The notes: generated by a model from the sequence alone, not told the origin. A stretch of DNA of 64,000 nucleotides from Actinopolymorpha singaporensis (GCF_900104745.1 NZ_LT629732.1:124001-188000); one strand, 5' to 3'. Positions 18,180-27,105 are shown, numbered from the stretch's first letter. A program made the numbers and translations.

Positions 18180-19274
18180 GTGAACGACGTTTTGCTCGAG
18201 GTCACCGACCTCAAGAAGCACTTCCCCATCAAGCAGGGCTTCCTGAGGCGGACCGTCGGCCACGTGAAAGCCGTGGACGGAGTCAACCTCTCGGTCAAGC
18301 GCGGCGAGACCTTCTCGGTCGTCGGGGAGAGCGGTTGCGGCAAGAGCACCACCGGCCGGACCATCCTCCGGCTGGAGGAGCCCACCGACGGCTCGGTGGT
18401 CTTCGACCACTCCGAGCTGGGCAAGGTCAACATCGAGAAGGCCGACAACAAGACACTGAAGCGGATCCGGCCGGAGATGCAGATCATCTTCCAGGACCCG
18501 TTCTCGTCGCTCGATTCGCGGATGACGGTCGGCCGGATCATCGCCGAGCCGATGATCATCAACAACACGCTGTCCGGGCGGGCGCTGCGGGACCGGATCG
18601 CCGAGCTGCTCACCGTGGTCGGGCTGCGGCCCGAGCACGCCAGCCGCTACCCGCACGCGTTCAGTGGCGGCCAGCGCCAGCGCATCGGGATCGCCCGGGC
18701 ACTGGCGCTGAACCCCAAGCTGATCATCTGTGACGAGCCGGTGTCAGCGCTGGACGTGTCGGTGCAGGCCCAGGTGCTCAACCTGCTGGAGGACCTCCAG
18801 CAGCGCTTCGACCTGACGTACCTCTTCATCTCCCACGACCTCAGCGTGGTCGAGCACATCTCGGACCGGGTCGCGGTGATGTACGTCGGGAAGGTGGTCG
18901 AGGTCGGCACCACCGACCAGCTCTTCTACAACCCGAAGATGCCCTACACCGAGGCGCTGCTGTCGTCCCTTCCGCAGCCGGACCCGCGCAAGCGGACCCG
19001 GCCCACGCTGCTCACCGGCGACGTGCCCAGCCCGGCCAACCCCCCGTCCGGCTGCTACTTCCACACCCGGTGTCCGTACGCTCAGGACATCTGCCGGACC
19101 GAGGAGCCGCCGCTCCGCGACACCGGTGACAACCACATGGCAGCCTGTCACTTCTCCGACACCCTCGAGCTCAAGGGCGCGAGCCGCCTCACCGAGGTCC
19201 CGGTGGCGCCGGAGGTCATGACCAAGCAGGCGGAGAAGCAGCAGGCGCAAAGGCAGCAGGAGGCAACGAAGTGA
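18180..19274 (+). CDS. ABC transporter ATP-binding protein, DppF/OppF type
   Basis: A 364-aa ATPase: Walker [11 protein letters not shown]-loop [14 protein letters not shown], signature [15 protein letters not shown], Walker [13 protein letters not shown], and the C-terminal [17 protein letters not shown] 18180 has a strong AGGAGGA SD and starts 8 nt after the previous stop. The C-terminus ends in a Lys/Gln-rich tail ([16 protein letters not shown]). Its TGA overlaps the next start as GTGA, so the following small gene is translationally coupled. Confidence 0.93.
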   Translation: MNDVLLEVTDLKKHFPIKQGFLRRTVGHVKAVDGVNLSVKRGETFSVVGESGCGKSTTGRTILRLEEPTDGSVVFDHSELGKVNIEKADNKTLKRIRPEMQIIFQDPFSSLDSRMTVGRIIAEPMIINNTLSGRALRDRIAELLTVVGLRPEHASRYPHAFSGGQRQRIGIARALALNPKLIICDEPVSALDVSVQAQVLNLLEDLQQRFDLTYLFISHDLSVVEHISDRVAVMYVGKVVEVGTTDQLFYNPKMPYTEALLSSLPQPDPRKRTRPTLLTGDVPSPANPPSGCYFHTRCPYAQDICRTEEPPLRDTGDNHMAACHFSDTLELKGASRLTEVPVAPEVMTKQAEKQQAQRQQEATK

Positions 19275-19807
19275 CCACTCCCGTCCGCGAGGGGCGGCCC
19301 CGGTTCACCGGGGTGAGCACCTACCAGGACCCGATGGGGCGGTTCTCGTTCCGGTTCCCGTCCGACTGGTACCAGTTCGAGTTGGACGAGGACCGGGAGG
19401 GCGTGCTGTTCTCCCCCGAGGAGGACGACCCCAAGACGTACTTCGCGGCGTGGGTCAGCAAGCTCGACGACCACGTGGTCGCCGAGGACCTGGACACGAT
19501 CCGTGAGGGCATCGAGGCGGGGCTCGCCCAGCTGCCCGGGTGCGAGGTCGAGAGCCGCAAGGACGACCTGCTCGGCAACCTCGTCAAGCTGGAGCGGGTC
19601 TACACCTTCGAGGAGGAGGGCACCGTCCGGAAGCGGCGGGTCTGGACCCTCTACGTCGACACCTGGCGGATCGTGCTGGTCTGGCAGGGTTCGACCGTCG
19701 ACGAGTACGACTACTGGCTGCCGATGGGCAACTACTCGTACGCCACGTTCGAGATCCCCGAGGCGCTGTGGTTCGCCACCGACCGGGACCTGAAGGCGTT
19801 CGACTGA
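19271..19807 (+). CDS. Unknown small protein coupled to the ABC transporter
   Basis: A 178-aa soluble protein with no signal peptide or TM, beginning at a GTG overlapping the ATPase stop. The layout ([35 protein letters not shown], then a strand-rich middle and a helix before [14 protein letters not shown]) resembles the PsbP/Mog1-like (DUF1795-type) alpha-beta sandwich, where a 'F.FP..W' strand is typical. That fold call is by eye. Coupling suggests a role with the transporter, for example as an accessory cytoplasmic factor; no function is assigned. Confidence 0.75.
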   Translation: MTTPVREGRPRFTGVSTYQDPMGRFSFRFPSDWYQFELDEDREGVLFSPEEDDPKTYFAAWVSKLDDHVVAEDLDTIREGIEAGLAQLPGCEVESRKDDLLGNLVKLERVYTFEEEGTVRKRRVWTLYVDTWRIVLVWQGSTVDEYDYWLPMGNYSYATFEIPEALWFATDRDLKAFD

Positions 19808-19846
19808 GGTGCCGCGCCGGTGGAAGTCCGGTGATCGTCGTTGGTC

Positions 19847-19883
19847 TCCGAGGCAAGGACGGCTTAGCAGTCCTTGCCTCGGA
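19847..19883. terminator. Strong hairpin terminator after the ABC operon
   Basis: A perfect 14-bp stem (TCCGAGGCAAGGAC and its complement) with a 9-nt loop, 39 nt after the last gene of the transporter operon. It separates that operon from fmdB. Confidence 0.85.
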
Positions 19884-19981
19884 GTGCTAATCTTTGCTGC
19901 GGTATCGCCTTGGCCAGGCCGCCTTCGACCGGGTCGCCGAGGCCGGCGAAGGTCTTCAGACCGTGCACATGGAGGGTGGCA

Positions 19982-20371
19982 GTGCCTACCTATCAGTACT
20001 CCTGCGTCGACTGCGGCGAGCAGCTTGAGGCCGTCCAGAAGTTCTCCGACGACCCGCTGACCGTGTGCCCCGCGTGCAGCGGCAAGCTTCGCAAGGTCTT
20101 CAGCGCCGTCGGTGTGGTCTTCAAGGGTTCCGGCTTCTACCGCACCGACAGCCGTAACGGCCAGCAGCGGTCCGGTGGCAACGGCAGCAACGGCAGCAAG
20201 GACTCCGGGTCCAAGGAGTCCAGCGGGTCCGGCAAGGAGTCCGCGAGCACCTCGTCCGACTCCGGTTCGTCCGGCTCGAACGGCTCCTCCGGCTCGGGCA
20301 GCGGGTCCGGCAAGGACTCCGGGTCCAAGGCGGGCACCGCCAGCGGCTCCGGATCCTCCAACGCCGCCTAG
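19982..20371 (+). CDS. FmdB-family zinc-ribbon protein with Ser/Gly tail
   Basis: A 129-aa protein. The first 42 residues (VPTYQYSCVDCGEQLE...CPACSGKLRKVFS) form the FmdB/CxxC_CxxC_SSSS zinc ribbon with four cysteines, followed by VGVVFKGSGFYRTDSR, the conserved end of the domain. The rest is a low-complexity Ser/Gly/Lys tail (about 75 residues), probably disordered. GTG 19982 is chosen because the zinc ribbon begins immediately after it. Function unknown in general; the name comes from a putative regulator of formamidase genes. Confidence 0.88.
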   Translation: MPTYQYSCVDCGEQLEAVQKFSDDPLTVCPACSGKLRKVFSAVGVVFKGSGFYRTDSRNGQQRSGGNGSNGSKDSGSKESSGSGKESASTSSDSGSSGSNGSSGSGSGSGKDSGSKAGTASGSGSSNAA

Positions 20372-20383
20372 TTCGTTTCCTGA

Positions 20384-20403
20384 CCGCCGGCGTGAGCCGG
20401 CGG
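20384..20403. terminator. Hairpin terminator after fmdB
   Basis: CCGCCGGC-GTGA-GCCGGCGG: a perfect 8-bp stem with a tetraloop, 12 nt after the stop codon. Confidence 0.7.
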
Positions 20404-20414
20404 AACTTCGTTCG

Positions 20415-20452
20415 TACGCACTGCCGCCCTCGGTCGAGGGCGGCAGTGCGTA
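20415..20452. terminator. Second, larger hairpin after fmdB
   Basis: A perfect 17-bp stem (TACGCACTGCCGCCCTC and its complement) with a GGTC loop, directly downstream of the first hairpin. Two strong hairpins in tandem make a robust block between fmdB and the SAF-domain gene. Confidence 0.8.
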
Positions 20453-20477
20453 TGTCCGGGTCAGGTGGGCCGTCGTG

Positions 20478-20541
20478 GGCCGGCCGTCCGCGCCGGCCGT
20501 CCGTGCCGGCCGTCCGTGCCGGCCGTCTGTGCCGGCCGTCC
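20478..20541. repeat. About five tandem copies of a 13-nt GC repeat
   Basis: The unit GTGCCGGCCGTCC is repeated head to tail with single-base changes. It lies in the 274-nt spacer downstream of the two hairpins. No coding sense is apparent. Confidence 0.8.
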
Positions 20542-20645
20542 TGGGCGGCCCCGGTTTTCGTCCACAGACCGTGGTTCGGCGCTTCTGAGCGGCCCGGCTG
20601 TGGACAACCGCCTCCGGGTGAGCTCGGCTGCCTAGCCTCGTTGGC

Positions 20646-21509
20646 ATGTCCCGCCGCCGCTTCGTCACCTCGCGCCCCGACGCCTCGCCCACCGACCCGT
20701 TCGGCGCGGGTGGGCTGTCCTCGGCAGCCTCGAGTGCCGGCCTGCCCGGCTCCCCCGGGCGGGCACACGACCGCACCGGCCGGCGAGGGGTCCTGAGAGA
20801 GGTCACCCGGGCGATCTCCCGGCATCGCCGACTGGTCGCGGCCGGGCTGGCCGCCGCGGGCGTCGCGCTGGCCCTTCACCTGCTGGCACCCGAACCCCCG
20901 CGCACCGTCGCCGTCCTGGCGGCAGCACGCGACCTCTCCGGCGGTGCGCCGCTCACGCCGGCTGACGTGCGCGAGGTCGCGCTCCCTCCCCAGGTCGTCC
21001 CCGCCGGTGTCCTGCTGCCCGGCGACCCGCGCTCCGGTGGGCCGGGACGCCGCGGTGCCGTGGTTGCCGGTCCCGTCCGGGCGGGCGAGCCGCTCACCGA
21101 CGTCCGGCTGCTCGGCCCCGACCTGCTGGCCCGGGTGCGATCCTCCACCCAGGTGGTGGCGGCTCCCGTACGCGTCGCCGACCCCGGCTCACTTGCCCTC
21201 GTCCGGCCCGGCGACCGGATCGACCTGCTGGCCGCCGACACCGGCGTCGACCAGGCGGCTGCCCGTCCGGCCCGGGTGGTGGCCACCCACGTCCGGGTGC
21301 TCGCACTGCCGGGCAGCACCGGCGAAGGGGCGAACGGCTCGGGAGGCGACGACGGCGAGCCGCTCGGCGGCCTCGGCTCCGGCGGCTCGGTCGAGACCGG
21401 CGGCGAGGGCGGCCTGGTCGTGGTGGCGGTGCCGGCGGAGACGGCCGCCGACCTTGCCCGCGCGGCCGTGACGTCGCGGATCTCCCTCGTGCTGCGGGCG
21501 GTTCCCTGA
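20646..21509 (+). CDS. SAF-domain protein, RcpC/CpaB-like, membrane anchored
   Basis: A 287-aa protein. A disordered N-terminus of about 55 residues is followed by one TM (LVAAGLAAAGVALALHLLA) and a SAF domain (VAVLAAARDLSGGAPLTPADVREVALP), then LVRPGDRIDLLAAD. The pattern resembles the Flp-pilus assembly protein CpaB/RcpC, which is periplasmic. No other pilus genes are in the window, so the relation to pili is unproven. ATG 20646. Confidence 0.8.
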   Translation: MSRRRFVTSRPDASPTDPFGAGGLSSAASSAGLPGSPGRAHDRTGRRGVLREVTRAISRHRRLVAAGLAAAGVALALHLLAPEPPRTVAVLAAARDLSGGAPLTPADVREVALPPQVVPAGVLLPGDPRSGGPGRRGAVVAGPVRAGEPLTDVRLLGPDLLARVRSSTQVVAAPVRVADPGSLALVRPGDRIDLLAADTGVDQAAARPARVVATHVRVLALPGSTGEGANGSGGDDGEPLGGLGSGGSVETGGEGGLVVVAVPAETAADLARAAVTSRISLVLRAVP

Positions 21510-21605
21510 CCCCGCCCCGGGCCTGACTCGGACAGCGGGTGATGTGGCGAAGCCGGGGGACGGTAGGTTCCGGCAACGACCGAACACGGCCTGGGAAGGA
21601 GCCCG

Positions 21606-22118
21606 ATGTTCAAGGGGTTCAAGCAGTTCCTGATGCGCGGAAACGTCCTCGACCTCGCGGTCGCGGTCGTCCTGGGCGCGGCGTTCACCAAGATCGTCAC
21701 CGGGCTGCTCGACGGTTTCATCAACCCGCTGGTGGCGGCGATCTTCGGCAAGCCCGACCTCACCAACGTGGGAGGCTTCACGGTTCACCACGCGCACTTC
21801 AGCCTCGGGCTGATCATCGACGCGGTGTTCAACTTCCTGATCATCGCCGCCACGATCTACTTCCTCGTGGTGGTGCCGGTCAACCGGCTGGCGGCCCTGC
21901 GCCGGCACCGTCACGACCCCGAGGCCGCCCCGGAGGTTCCACCTGCCGAGGACATCCTGCTGCTCCGCGACATCCGCGACCTGCTGGCCGAAGCGCGCGA
22001 GCAGCGAGACGGCCAACATGGCCGTGCCGGCGAACTGCGGCGAGACGGAGCCGGCGACCAGAGCCCGGGCCGCGACCTGCCACCGGCTCCACCCGGGCAA
22101 CCGACGGTCTCCCGCTGA
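21606..22118 (+). CDS. mscL: Large-conductance mechanosensitive channel
   Basis: A 170-aa protein. MFKGFKQFLMRGNVLDLAVAVVLGAAF gives the amphipathic N-terminal helix and TM1 with its Gly/Ala-rich constriction. TM2 is LIIDAVFNFLIIAATIYFLV, followed by the charged cluster VPVNRLAALRRH and a cytoplasmic helix (EDILLLRDIRDLLAEAR). It is an osmotic safety valve. The tail after the helix is extended and Gly/Arg/Pro-rich relative to the usual ~130-150 aa. Confidence 0.95.
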   Translation: MFKGFKQFLMRGNVLDLAVAVVLGAAFTKIVTGLLDGFINPLVAAIFGKPDLTNVGGFTVHHAHFSLGLIIDAVFNFLIIAATIYFLVVVPVNRLAALRRHRHDPEAAPEVPPAEDILLLRDIRDLLAEAREQRDGQHGRAGELRRDGAGDQSPGRDLPPAPPGQPTVSR

Positions 22119-22166
22119 CGGCCGCCCCCAGCCGGGCTGGGGTTGCCACTGCTTCCTACCGGCTTC

Positions 22167-22340
22167 CTACTGGCCGTGGTGGGGCGGCACCTCGTCGCGC
22201 AGGCGGCGGTCGGCGTCGTCCTCGGACCCGTCCCGGTCGCCCCAGCGCTCCGGGTCGTCCTCAGCCGCTCGATCTGGCAGCAACGGGCCGATCGCATCCG
22301 CACGTCGGCCGGAGCGGCGAGGCTGCCTGGGTTCGTCCAT
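22167..22340 (-). CDS. Small acidic conserved-looking actinobacterial protein
   Basis: A 57-aa protein on the opposite strand between mscL and the molybdate genes. ATG 22340 is preceded by GAGGAGG. The sequence runs from MDEPRQPRRSGRRADA through LLPDRAAEDDPERWGDRD to a closing RRLRDEVPPHH. The acidic middle with W-G and the final 'PPHH' resemble short uncharacterised proteins I associate with actinobacteria, so I think it is real. No function can be suggested. Confidence 0.6.
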   Translation of the reverse strand: MDEPRQPRRSGRRADAIGPLLPDRAAEDDPERWGDRDGSEDDADRRLRDEVPPHHGQ

Positions 22341-22445
22341 GTCCTCGATGATGCCTCCTCGTCGCGGCGCCGGGGTGATCCGCCCCGCCCACACCTTCCC
22401 CGTCCCCGTCACCTGGCGGAACGGGGGCCGACCTAGGATCCCGGC

Positions 22446-23381
22446 ATGGCCCGACGGACCGGTGGACCCGCTCCGCGCACCGGTCCCGACACCGGTGCCG
22501 GCCAACCGGGCTCCGCCGGCTGGTCCCCCACAGAGCAGGACGCTCAGCCCGACGGCGCACGAACCGCCCAGAGGGAAGCCGGCGAGCGGCGCCGGGCCGG
22601 CGTGCGCGCCCGGGTTCCCGTCGTCCTCGCCGTTCCCGCCTTCGTCGGGTTGGCATTCCTGGTCGTCCCGCTGTTGGGCCTGGTGGTCCGGGCACCCTGG
22701 TCCGGACTGGTCGAGGAGCTGGGCCGGCCGGAGGTCTGGCAGGCCCTGCGGCTGTCCCTGGTGTCGGCCACACTCGCCACCCTGGTCGCGCTGGTGCTCG
22801 GCGTCCCGCTCGCCTGGGTGCTCGCCCGCAGCACGCTCCCGGGTCGCGGACTGGCGCGCGCCCTGGTGACCGTCCCGCTCGTCCTGCCCCCCGTCGTCGG
22901 TGGGGTCGCGTTGCTGCTCGTCCTCGGCCGTCGCGGCCTGGTGGGCCAGTGGCTGGACGCGTGGTTCGGCCTGTCCCTGCCGTTCACCACCGCGGCCGTG
23001 GTCCTCGCCGAGGCCTTCGTCGCCACGCCGTTCCTGGTGCTGAGCGTCGAGGGAGCCCTCAGGGCGGCGGACCGTCGTTACGAGGACGCCGCCGCCACGC
23101 TCGGCGCCTCGGGCTGGCTGACGTTCCGCCGGGTCACCCTCCCCCTGGTCGCCCCCGGCGTCGCGGCCGGCGCGGTGCTCGCCTGGGCCAGGGCGCTGGG
23201 CGAGTTCGGGGCCACGATCACGTTCGCCGGCAACTTCCCGGGGACGACGCAGACGATGCCGCTCGCGGTGTACGTCGCGATGGAGACCAGCCCCGACGCC
23301 GCCATCGTCCTCAGCCTCCTGCTCCTCGTCGTCTCGGTGGTGGTGCTCGCCGCGCTGCGCGACCGCTGGGTGCCCCGATGA
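22446..23381 (+). CDS. modB: Molybdate ABC transporter permease ModB
   Basis: A 311-aa protein. A poorly conserved N-terminus of about 55 residues is followed by about six TMs with PWSGLVEELGRPEVWQALRLS, PLVLPPVVGGVALLLVLGRRG, and the EAA loop EDAAATLGASGWLTFRRVTLPLVAPGV, ending with ARALGEFGATITFAGN. This is the ModB/CysT-type permease pattern. It is followed 25 nt later by modC. No periplasmic molybdate-binding gene (modA) lies on either side. Confidence 0.88.
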   Translation: MARRTGGPAPRTGPDTGAGQPGSAGWSPTEQDAQPDGARTAQREAGERRRAGVRARVPVVLAVPAFVGLAFLVVPLLGLVVRAPWSGLVEELGRPEVWQALRLSLVSATLATLVALVLGVPLAWVLARSTLPGRGLARALVTVPLVLPPVVGGVALLLVLGRRGLVGQWLDAWFGLSLPFTTAAVVLAEAFVATPFLVLSVEGALRAADRRYEDAAATLGASGWLTFRRVTLPLVAPGVAAGAVLAWARALGEFGATITFAGNFPGTTQTMPLAVYVAMETSPDAAIVLSLLLLVVSVVVLAALRDRWVPR

Positions 23382-23406
23382 GAACGACGCGAACGGGTGA
23401 ACGCCG

Positions 23407-24462
23407 ATGAGTCTGCGCGCCCACGTCGTCGTCCGGCGGCCGGCTTTCACCCTCGACCTCGACCTGGCCGCGGGCCCCGGTGAGGTGGTCGCGCTGCTCG
23501 GGCCCAACGGTGCCGGGAAGTCGACCACGCTGCGGGCGCTGGCCGGGCTGCAGCCACTGAGCGCGGGCGAGATCCACCTCGACGAACGGGTGCTCGACCG
23601 GCCGGCGACGAAGGACTACCTGCGCGTGGACCAGCGCCCGATCGGCGTGGTCTTCCAGGACTACCTGCTGTTCCCGCATCTGTCCGCGCTGGACAACGTG
23701 GCGTTCGGTCCGCGCGCGCACGGCGTGGCGAAGGCACCGGCGCGGGCGGCGGCACTGTCCTGGCTGGAACGCGTCGGGCTCGCCCATGTCGCGGGCGCCA
23801 GGCCCCGCGCCCTGAGCGGCGGGCAGGCGCAGCGGGTCGCGCTGGCCCGGGCGCTCGCGGTGAAGCCCCGTCTGCTCCTGCTGGACGAGCCGCTCGCCGC
23901 GCTGGACGCCGCCACCCGGGTGGACGTCCGAGCCGACCTTCGCCGGCACCTCTCGGCGTACGACGGAACCTGCGTCCTCGTCACCCACGAACCCCTGGAC
24001 GCCATGGTGCTTGCCGACCGGCTGGTCGTCCTGGAGAACGGCCGGGTCACCCAGTACGGCTCACCGGCGGAGGTGGCCCGTACGCCGCGCACCGAGTACG
24101 TCGCCCGGCTCGTCGGCCTCAACCTCTTCCGCGGCCACACCGACAAGGCCGGCGTCGTACGCCTGGCCGACGGCGGCGAGCTGACCACGGGAACGCGAGC
24201 GGCGGGCGAGGTGTTCGTGGCGTTCGCACCGTCGGCGGTGGCGTTGTACCGCACCGCGCCCGGGGGCAGTCCGCGCAACTGCTGGCAGGTGGACGTCGCC
24301 GGCGTCGAACGCCACGGCGACCTCATGCGCGTACGCCTGACGGGCCGGCCGCCGGTGCTCGCCGACGTCACCGCCGACGCGGTCGCCGACCTCGGCCTGC
24401 AGCCGGGCGCCCGGGTCTGGGCGAGTGTGAAGGCGGCCGAGATCCGCTGCTACCCCGCGTGA
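23407..24462 (+). CDS. modC: Molybdate ABC transporter ATP-binding protein ModC
   Basis: A 351-aa ATPase: Walker A GPNGAGKST, Q-loop GVVFQDYLLFPHLSALDNV, signature LSGGQAQRVALARAL, Walker B LLLLDEPLAALD, and H-loop VTHEPLDA. The C-terminal 90 residues form a TOBE/MOP-like beta domain (FVAFAPSAVALYRTAP...VRLTGRPPVLADVT) typical of ModC. It overlaps tail to tail by 13 nt with the acetyltransferase on the other strand. Confidence 0.9.
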   Translation: MSLRAHVVVRRPAFTLDLDLAAGPGEVVALLGPNGAGKSTTLRALAGLQPLSAGEIHLDERVLDRPATKDYLRVDQRPIGVVFQDYLLFPHLSALDNVAFGPRAHGVAKAPARAAALSWLERVGLAHVAGARPRALSGGQAQRVALARALAVKPRLLLLDEPLAALDAATRVDVRADLRRHLSAYDGTCVLVTHEPLDAMVLADRLVVLENGRVTQYGSPAEVARTPRTEYVARLVGLNLFRGHTDKAGVVRLADGGELTTGTRAAGEVFVAFAPSAVALYRTAPGGSPRNCWQVDVAGVERHGDLMRVRLTGRPPVLADVTADAVADLGLQPGARVWASVKAAEIRCYPA

Positions 24463-25019
24463 CTGTCGGCCGGCCGGGCTCGGCGCATGCCAGCGGCTTT
24501 GATCCGGTAGAGCACGTTCCGCCGCAGCGGACCGTCCGGCACCGAAGGATCATCGAAGTCCTCAGCGGGATCGCGGGTCATGCCGATGCGCCGCATCACC
24601 GCCTGCGACCGGTGGTTCCCAGCTGTCGTCACGGCCAGAATCTCCGGCAGTGCGAGCGTCCCGAAGCCGAACGCCAGGGTGGCGAGCGCGGCCTCGGTGG
24701 CGTAGCCGTTTCCCCAGGCGTGGCGAGCAAGCCGCCAGCCGATCTCGACCCCGTCGAACGGCATGTCCTCCTCCACCGGGTCCAGGCCCGCGAAGCCGAT
24801 GAACGTCCCAGTGGCGAGTTCCTCGACGGCCCACCATCCGTAGCCGCGCTCGTCGAACTCCGCCTGGAACATCTTCACCGAGGCCGCGCTCTGTTCGGGT
24901 GTCAGCAGGTCACCCAGGTGCTCACGGACGGCCGGGTCGGCGTTCATCGCTGCCCACGGTGCCAGGTCGGCGGCCTGCCAGCGGCGGAGCAGAAGGCGAT
25001 CGGTGCGAATGTCGGTCAC
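24450..25019 (-). CDS. GNAT N-acetyltransferase (RimL-like)
   Basis: A 189-aa protein starting TDIRTDRLLLRRWQAADLAPW, with VEIGWRLARHAWGNGYATEAALA (acetyl-CoA loop) and NHRSQAVMRRIGMTRD, the usual GNAT_3 pattern. GTG 25019 is chosen because the conserved domain begins right there; a TTG 12 codons upstream (25055) is also possible. No SD precedes either. Substrate unknown. Confidence 0.85.
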   Translation of the reverse strand: MTDIRTDRLLLRRWQAADLAPWAAMNADPAVREHLGDLLTPEQSAASVKMFQAEFDERGYGWWAVEELATGTFIGFAGLDPVEEDMPFDGVEIGWRLARHAWGNGYATEAALATLAFGFGTLALPEILAVTTAGNHRSQAVMRRIGMTRDPAEDFDDPSVPDGPLRRNVLYRIKAAGMRRARPADSHAG

Positions 25020-25077
25020 GGGATGAGCGTGCGGGCGCGGCGAGCCCGAGTGCAAACCAATTGCATCCGGTCTCCGG

Positions 25078-26193
25078 CTACCCAGCGCGGGATCCGCCCT
25101 TGACGCCTCCGCCGGTCCAGGCCTGGGCGAGGAGTTCGAAGCTGCGCAGGCGTTCGGGCAGTCCGTGCGTCATCGTCGTCACCATCAGCTCGTTGGCGCC
25201 GGTGGCAGCCACCAGGTCGGAGAGTTCGGCGAGCACGGACTTCGGGTCACCGATCGTGGGCCTGCTCGGGCCCTGCTCGATGATCCGGAGCTCGGCGTCG
25301 GTCCATTCATGGGCGGCGGCCTCCTCCGGCGTGGGCGTCCGCCGCGGACGGCCGGTGTACAGCGAGACCTGGGCCAGCCGGGCCGGGCGGGCGATGGCCT
25401 CCGCCTCCTCGGCGGTGTCCGCGACGTACGCCGACTGGGTGACCATCGCGTACGGCTCGGCCAGCCGCGCGGACGGCCGGAAGGTCGAGCGGTACAACTC
25501 CATCGCGGGCAGCGTGTTGGCCGCGCTGAAGTGGTGGGCGAACGCGAACGGCAGCCCCAGCATCCCGGCGACCTGCGCGCTGTAGCCGCTGGACCCGAGC
25601 AGCCACACGTCGGGTGCCGAGGTCGCCACGGGCGTCGCGCTCATCCGCCGCAGGGCGAGCCGTCCACCGCCCTCCCCGATCCCCAGCAGGTCGAGCAGGT
25701 CGGCGAGCTCCTGCGGGAAGTCCTCGGCGCCGAGCCCTTCCTTCGTCCGGCGCAGCGCCGCCGCGGTCGCCGGGTCGGTGCCCGGCGCGCGGCCGATGCC
25801 GAGGTCGATCCGCCCCGGGCTCAGCGCCTCCAGCATCGCGAACTGTTCGGCGACCACCAGCGGCGGGTGGTTGGGCAACATCACCCCGCCCGAGCCGACC
25901 CGGATGCTCCTGGTCCGCGCGGCCAGGTGCCCGATGAACACACCCGGTGACGTGGACGCCACTCCAGGCATGTTGTGGTGCTCGGCCACCCAGAAGCGGC
26001 GGTAGCCGAGTTCCTCCGCCCGCTGGGCTAGGGTCGCGGCCGCGTTCAGCGCCTCCGCGCTCGTATGCCCCTCACCGACCGGGGCGAGTTCGAGTACGGA
26101 GATCGGGATCCGGCCGGTCGACGAGGCGTCGGCGAGGTCGGTCGCGTCTGCCGGCCGGGTCGGCGGCTGGACCGCGGGCTGAGGCTGGGACAT
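25078..26193 (-). CDS. LLM-class flavin-dependent oxidoreductase
   Basis: A 371-aa protein in the bacterial luciferase-like family: PISVLELAPVGEGHTSAEAL, YRRFWVAEHHNMPGVASTSPGVFI, RIRVGSGGVMLPNHPPLVVAEQF, and RIDLGIGRAPGTDPATAAALRR are the standard 'group 1' LLM motifs. It probably uses reduced flavin (FMNH2 or F420) to oxidise a small molecule. ATG 26193 has AAGGG about 11 nt upstream; a GTG four codons earlier is possible. The divergent neighbour is an aldo/keto reductase. Confidence 0.88.
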   Translation of the reverse strand: MSQPQPAVQPPTRPADATDLADASSTGRIPISVLELAPVGEGHTSAEALNAAATLAQRAEELGYRRFWVAEHHNMPGVASTSPGVFIGHLAARTRSIRVGSGGVMLPNHPPLVVAEQFAMLEALSPGRIDLGIGRAPGTDPATAAALRRTKEGLGAEDFPQELADLLDLLGIGEGGGRLALRRMSATPVATSAPDVWLLGSSGYSAQVAGMLGLPFAFAHHFSAANTLPAMELYRSTFRPSARLAEPYAMVTQSAYVADTAEEAEAIARPARLAQVSLYTGRPRRTPTPEEAAAHEWTDAELRIIEQGPSRPTIGDPKSVLAELSDLVAATGANELMVTTMTHGLPERLRSFELLAQAWTGGGVKGGSRAG

Positions 26194-26310
26194 CGAGTCG
26201 GACACCCTTCGAACGTACCTCCGCGAGCCGGTTCGGCCACATCTGGCCAGCCCGCCCCCGCCACGCCCACTGGTTGGCGTTCGGCGGGTCCCACGGGGTA
26301 GGACCGATGC

Positions 26311-27105
26311 ATGACTGACATCGGCCTGTCCTCCCAACTCACCGCACCGCTCTCCCCCGACGCCCGCATCCCGCTGATCGGGTTCGGCACCTGGCAGCTC
26401 TCCGGCGACGAGGCCCGTCAGGCCGTCAGCTGGGCGCTGGAAGCCGGCTACCGCCACCTCGACACGGCCACCGGCTACGGCAACGAGGACCAGGTTGGCG
26501 CCGCACTTCGCGACAGCGGCGTACCCCGCGACGAGGTCTTCGTCACCACCAAGCTGCCACCGGACCACGTCGGCCGGGAGCGGCAGACCCTCCAGGAGAG
26601 CCTGGACAAGCTCGGCGTGGACCACCTCGACCTGTGGCTGATCCACTGGCCGCCGAACGGCACCGCCGGCGTCGAGTCGTGGAAGGTGTTCGTCGAGGCG
26701 CAGAAGGAGGGCCTCGTACGCCACATCGGCGTGAGCAACTACTCCCTGGACCAGATCGACGAACTCACCTCGCAGACCGGCGTGACGCCCGCGGTGAACC
26801 AGATCAAGTGGAGCCCCGTGCAGTTCGACCGCGACCTGCTCGAGGGCAGCCGGGAACGCGGCGTCGTCGTGGAGGGCTACAGCCCGTTCCGCGCCGCCAA
26901 GTTGGACGACCCGGTGCTGACCGGGCTCGCCGACAAGTACGGCAAGAACGTCCCGCAGGTGATCGTGCGCTGGCACCTGCAACGCGGCGTCGTGGTGATC
27001 CCCAAGTCGGCCAAGCGCGAGCGCATCGAGTCCAACATCGACGTGTTCGACTTCGAGCTGTCCGCGGACGAGCTCACCGCGATCGACAACCTGTCCGAGG
27101 CGTGA
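26311..27105 (+). CDS. Aldo/keto reductase
   Basis: A 264-aa AKR with the full catalytic set: GFGTWQL, HLDTATGYGNEDQVGAALR (Asp and Tyr of the tetrad), FVTTKLPP (Lys), LWLIHWP (His), GVSNYS, and IPKSAKRERIESN for NADPH binding. It is an NADPH-dependent carbonyl reductase of unknown physiological substrate, related to the 2,5-diketogluconate reductase group. A strong terminator follows at 27166. Confidence 0.92.
   Translation: MTDIGLSSQLTAPLSPDARIPLIGFGTWQLSGDEARQAVSWALEAGYRHLDTATGYGNEDQVGAALRDSGVPRDEVFVTTKLPPDHVGRERQTLQESLDKLGVDHLDLWLIHWPPNGTAGVESWKVFVEAQKEGLVRHIGVSNYSLDQIDELTSQTGVTPAVNQIKWSPVQFDRDLLEGSRERGVVVEGYSPFRAAKLDDPVLTGLADKYGKNVPQVIVRWHLQRGVVVIPKSAKRERIESNIDVFDFELSADELTAIDNLSEA

Noticed and set aside
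20470-20545. CRISPR-like array
   Set aside because: The 13-nt units are directly abutting with no spacers; it is a simple tandem repeat. No CRISPR array or cas gene was seen in the window.
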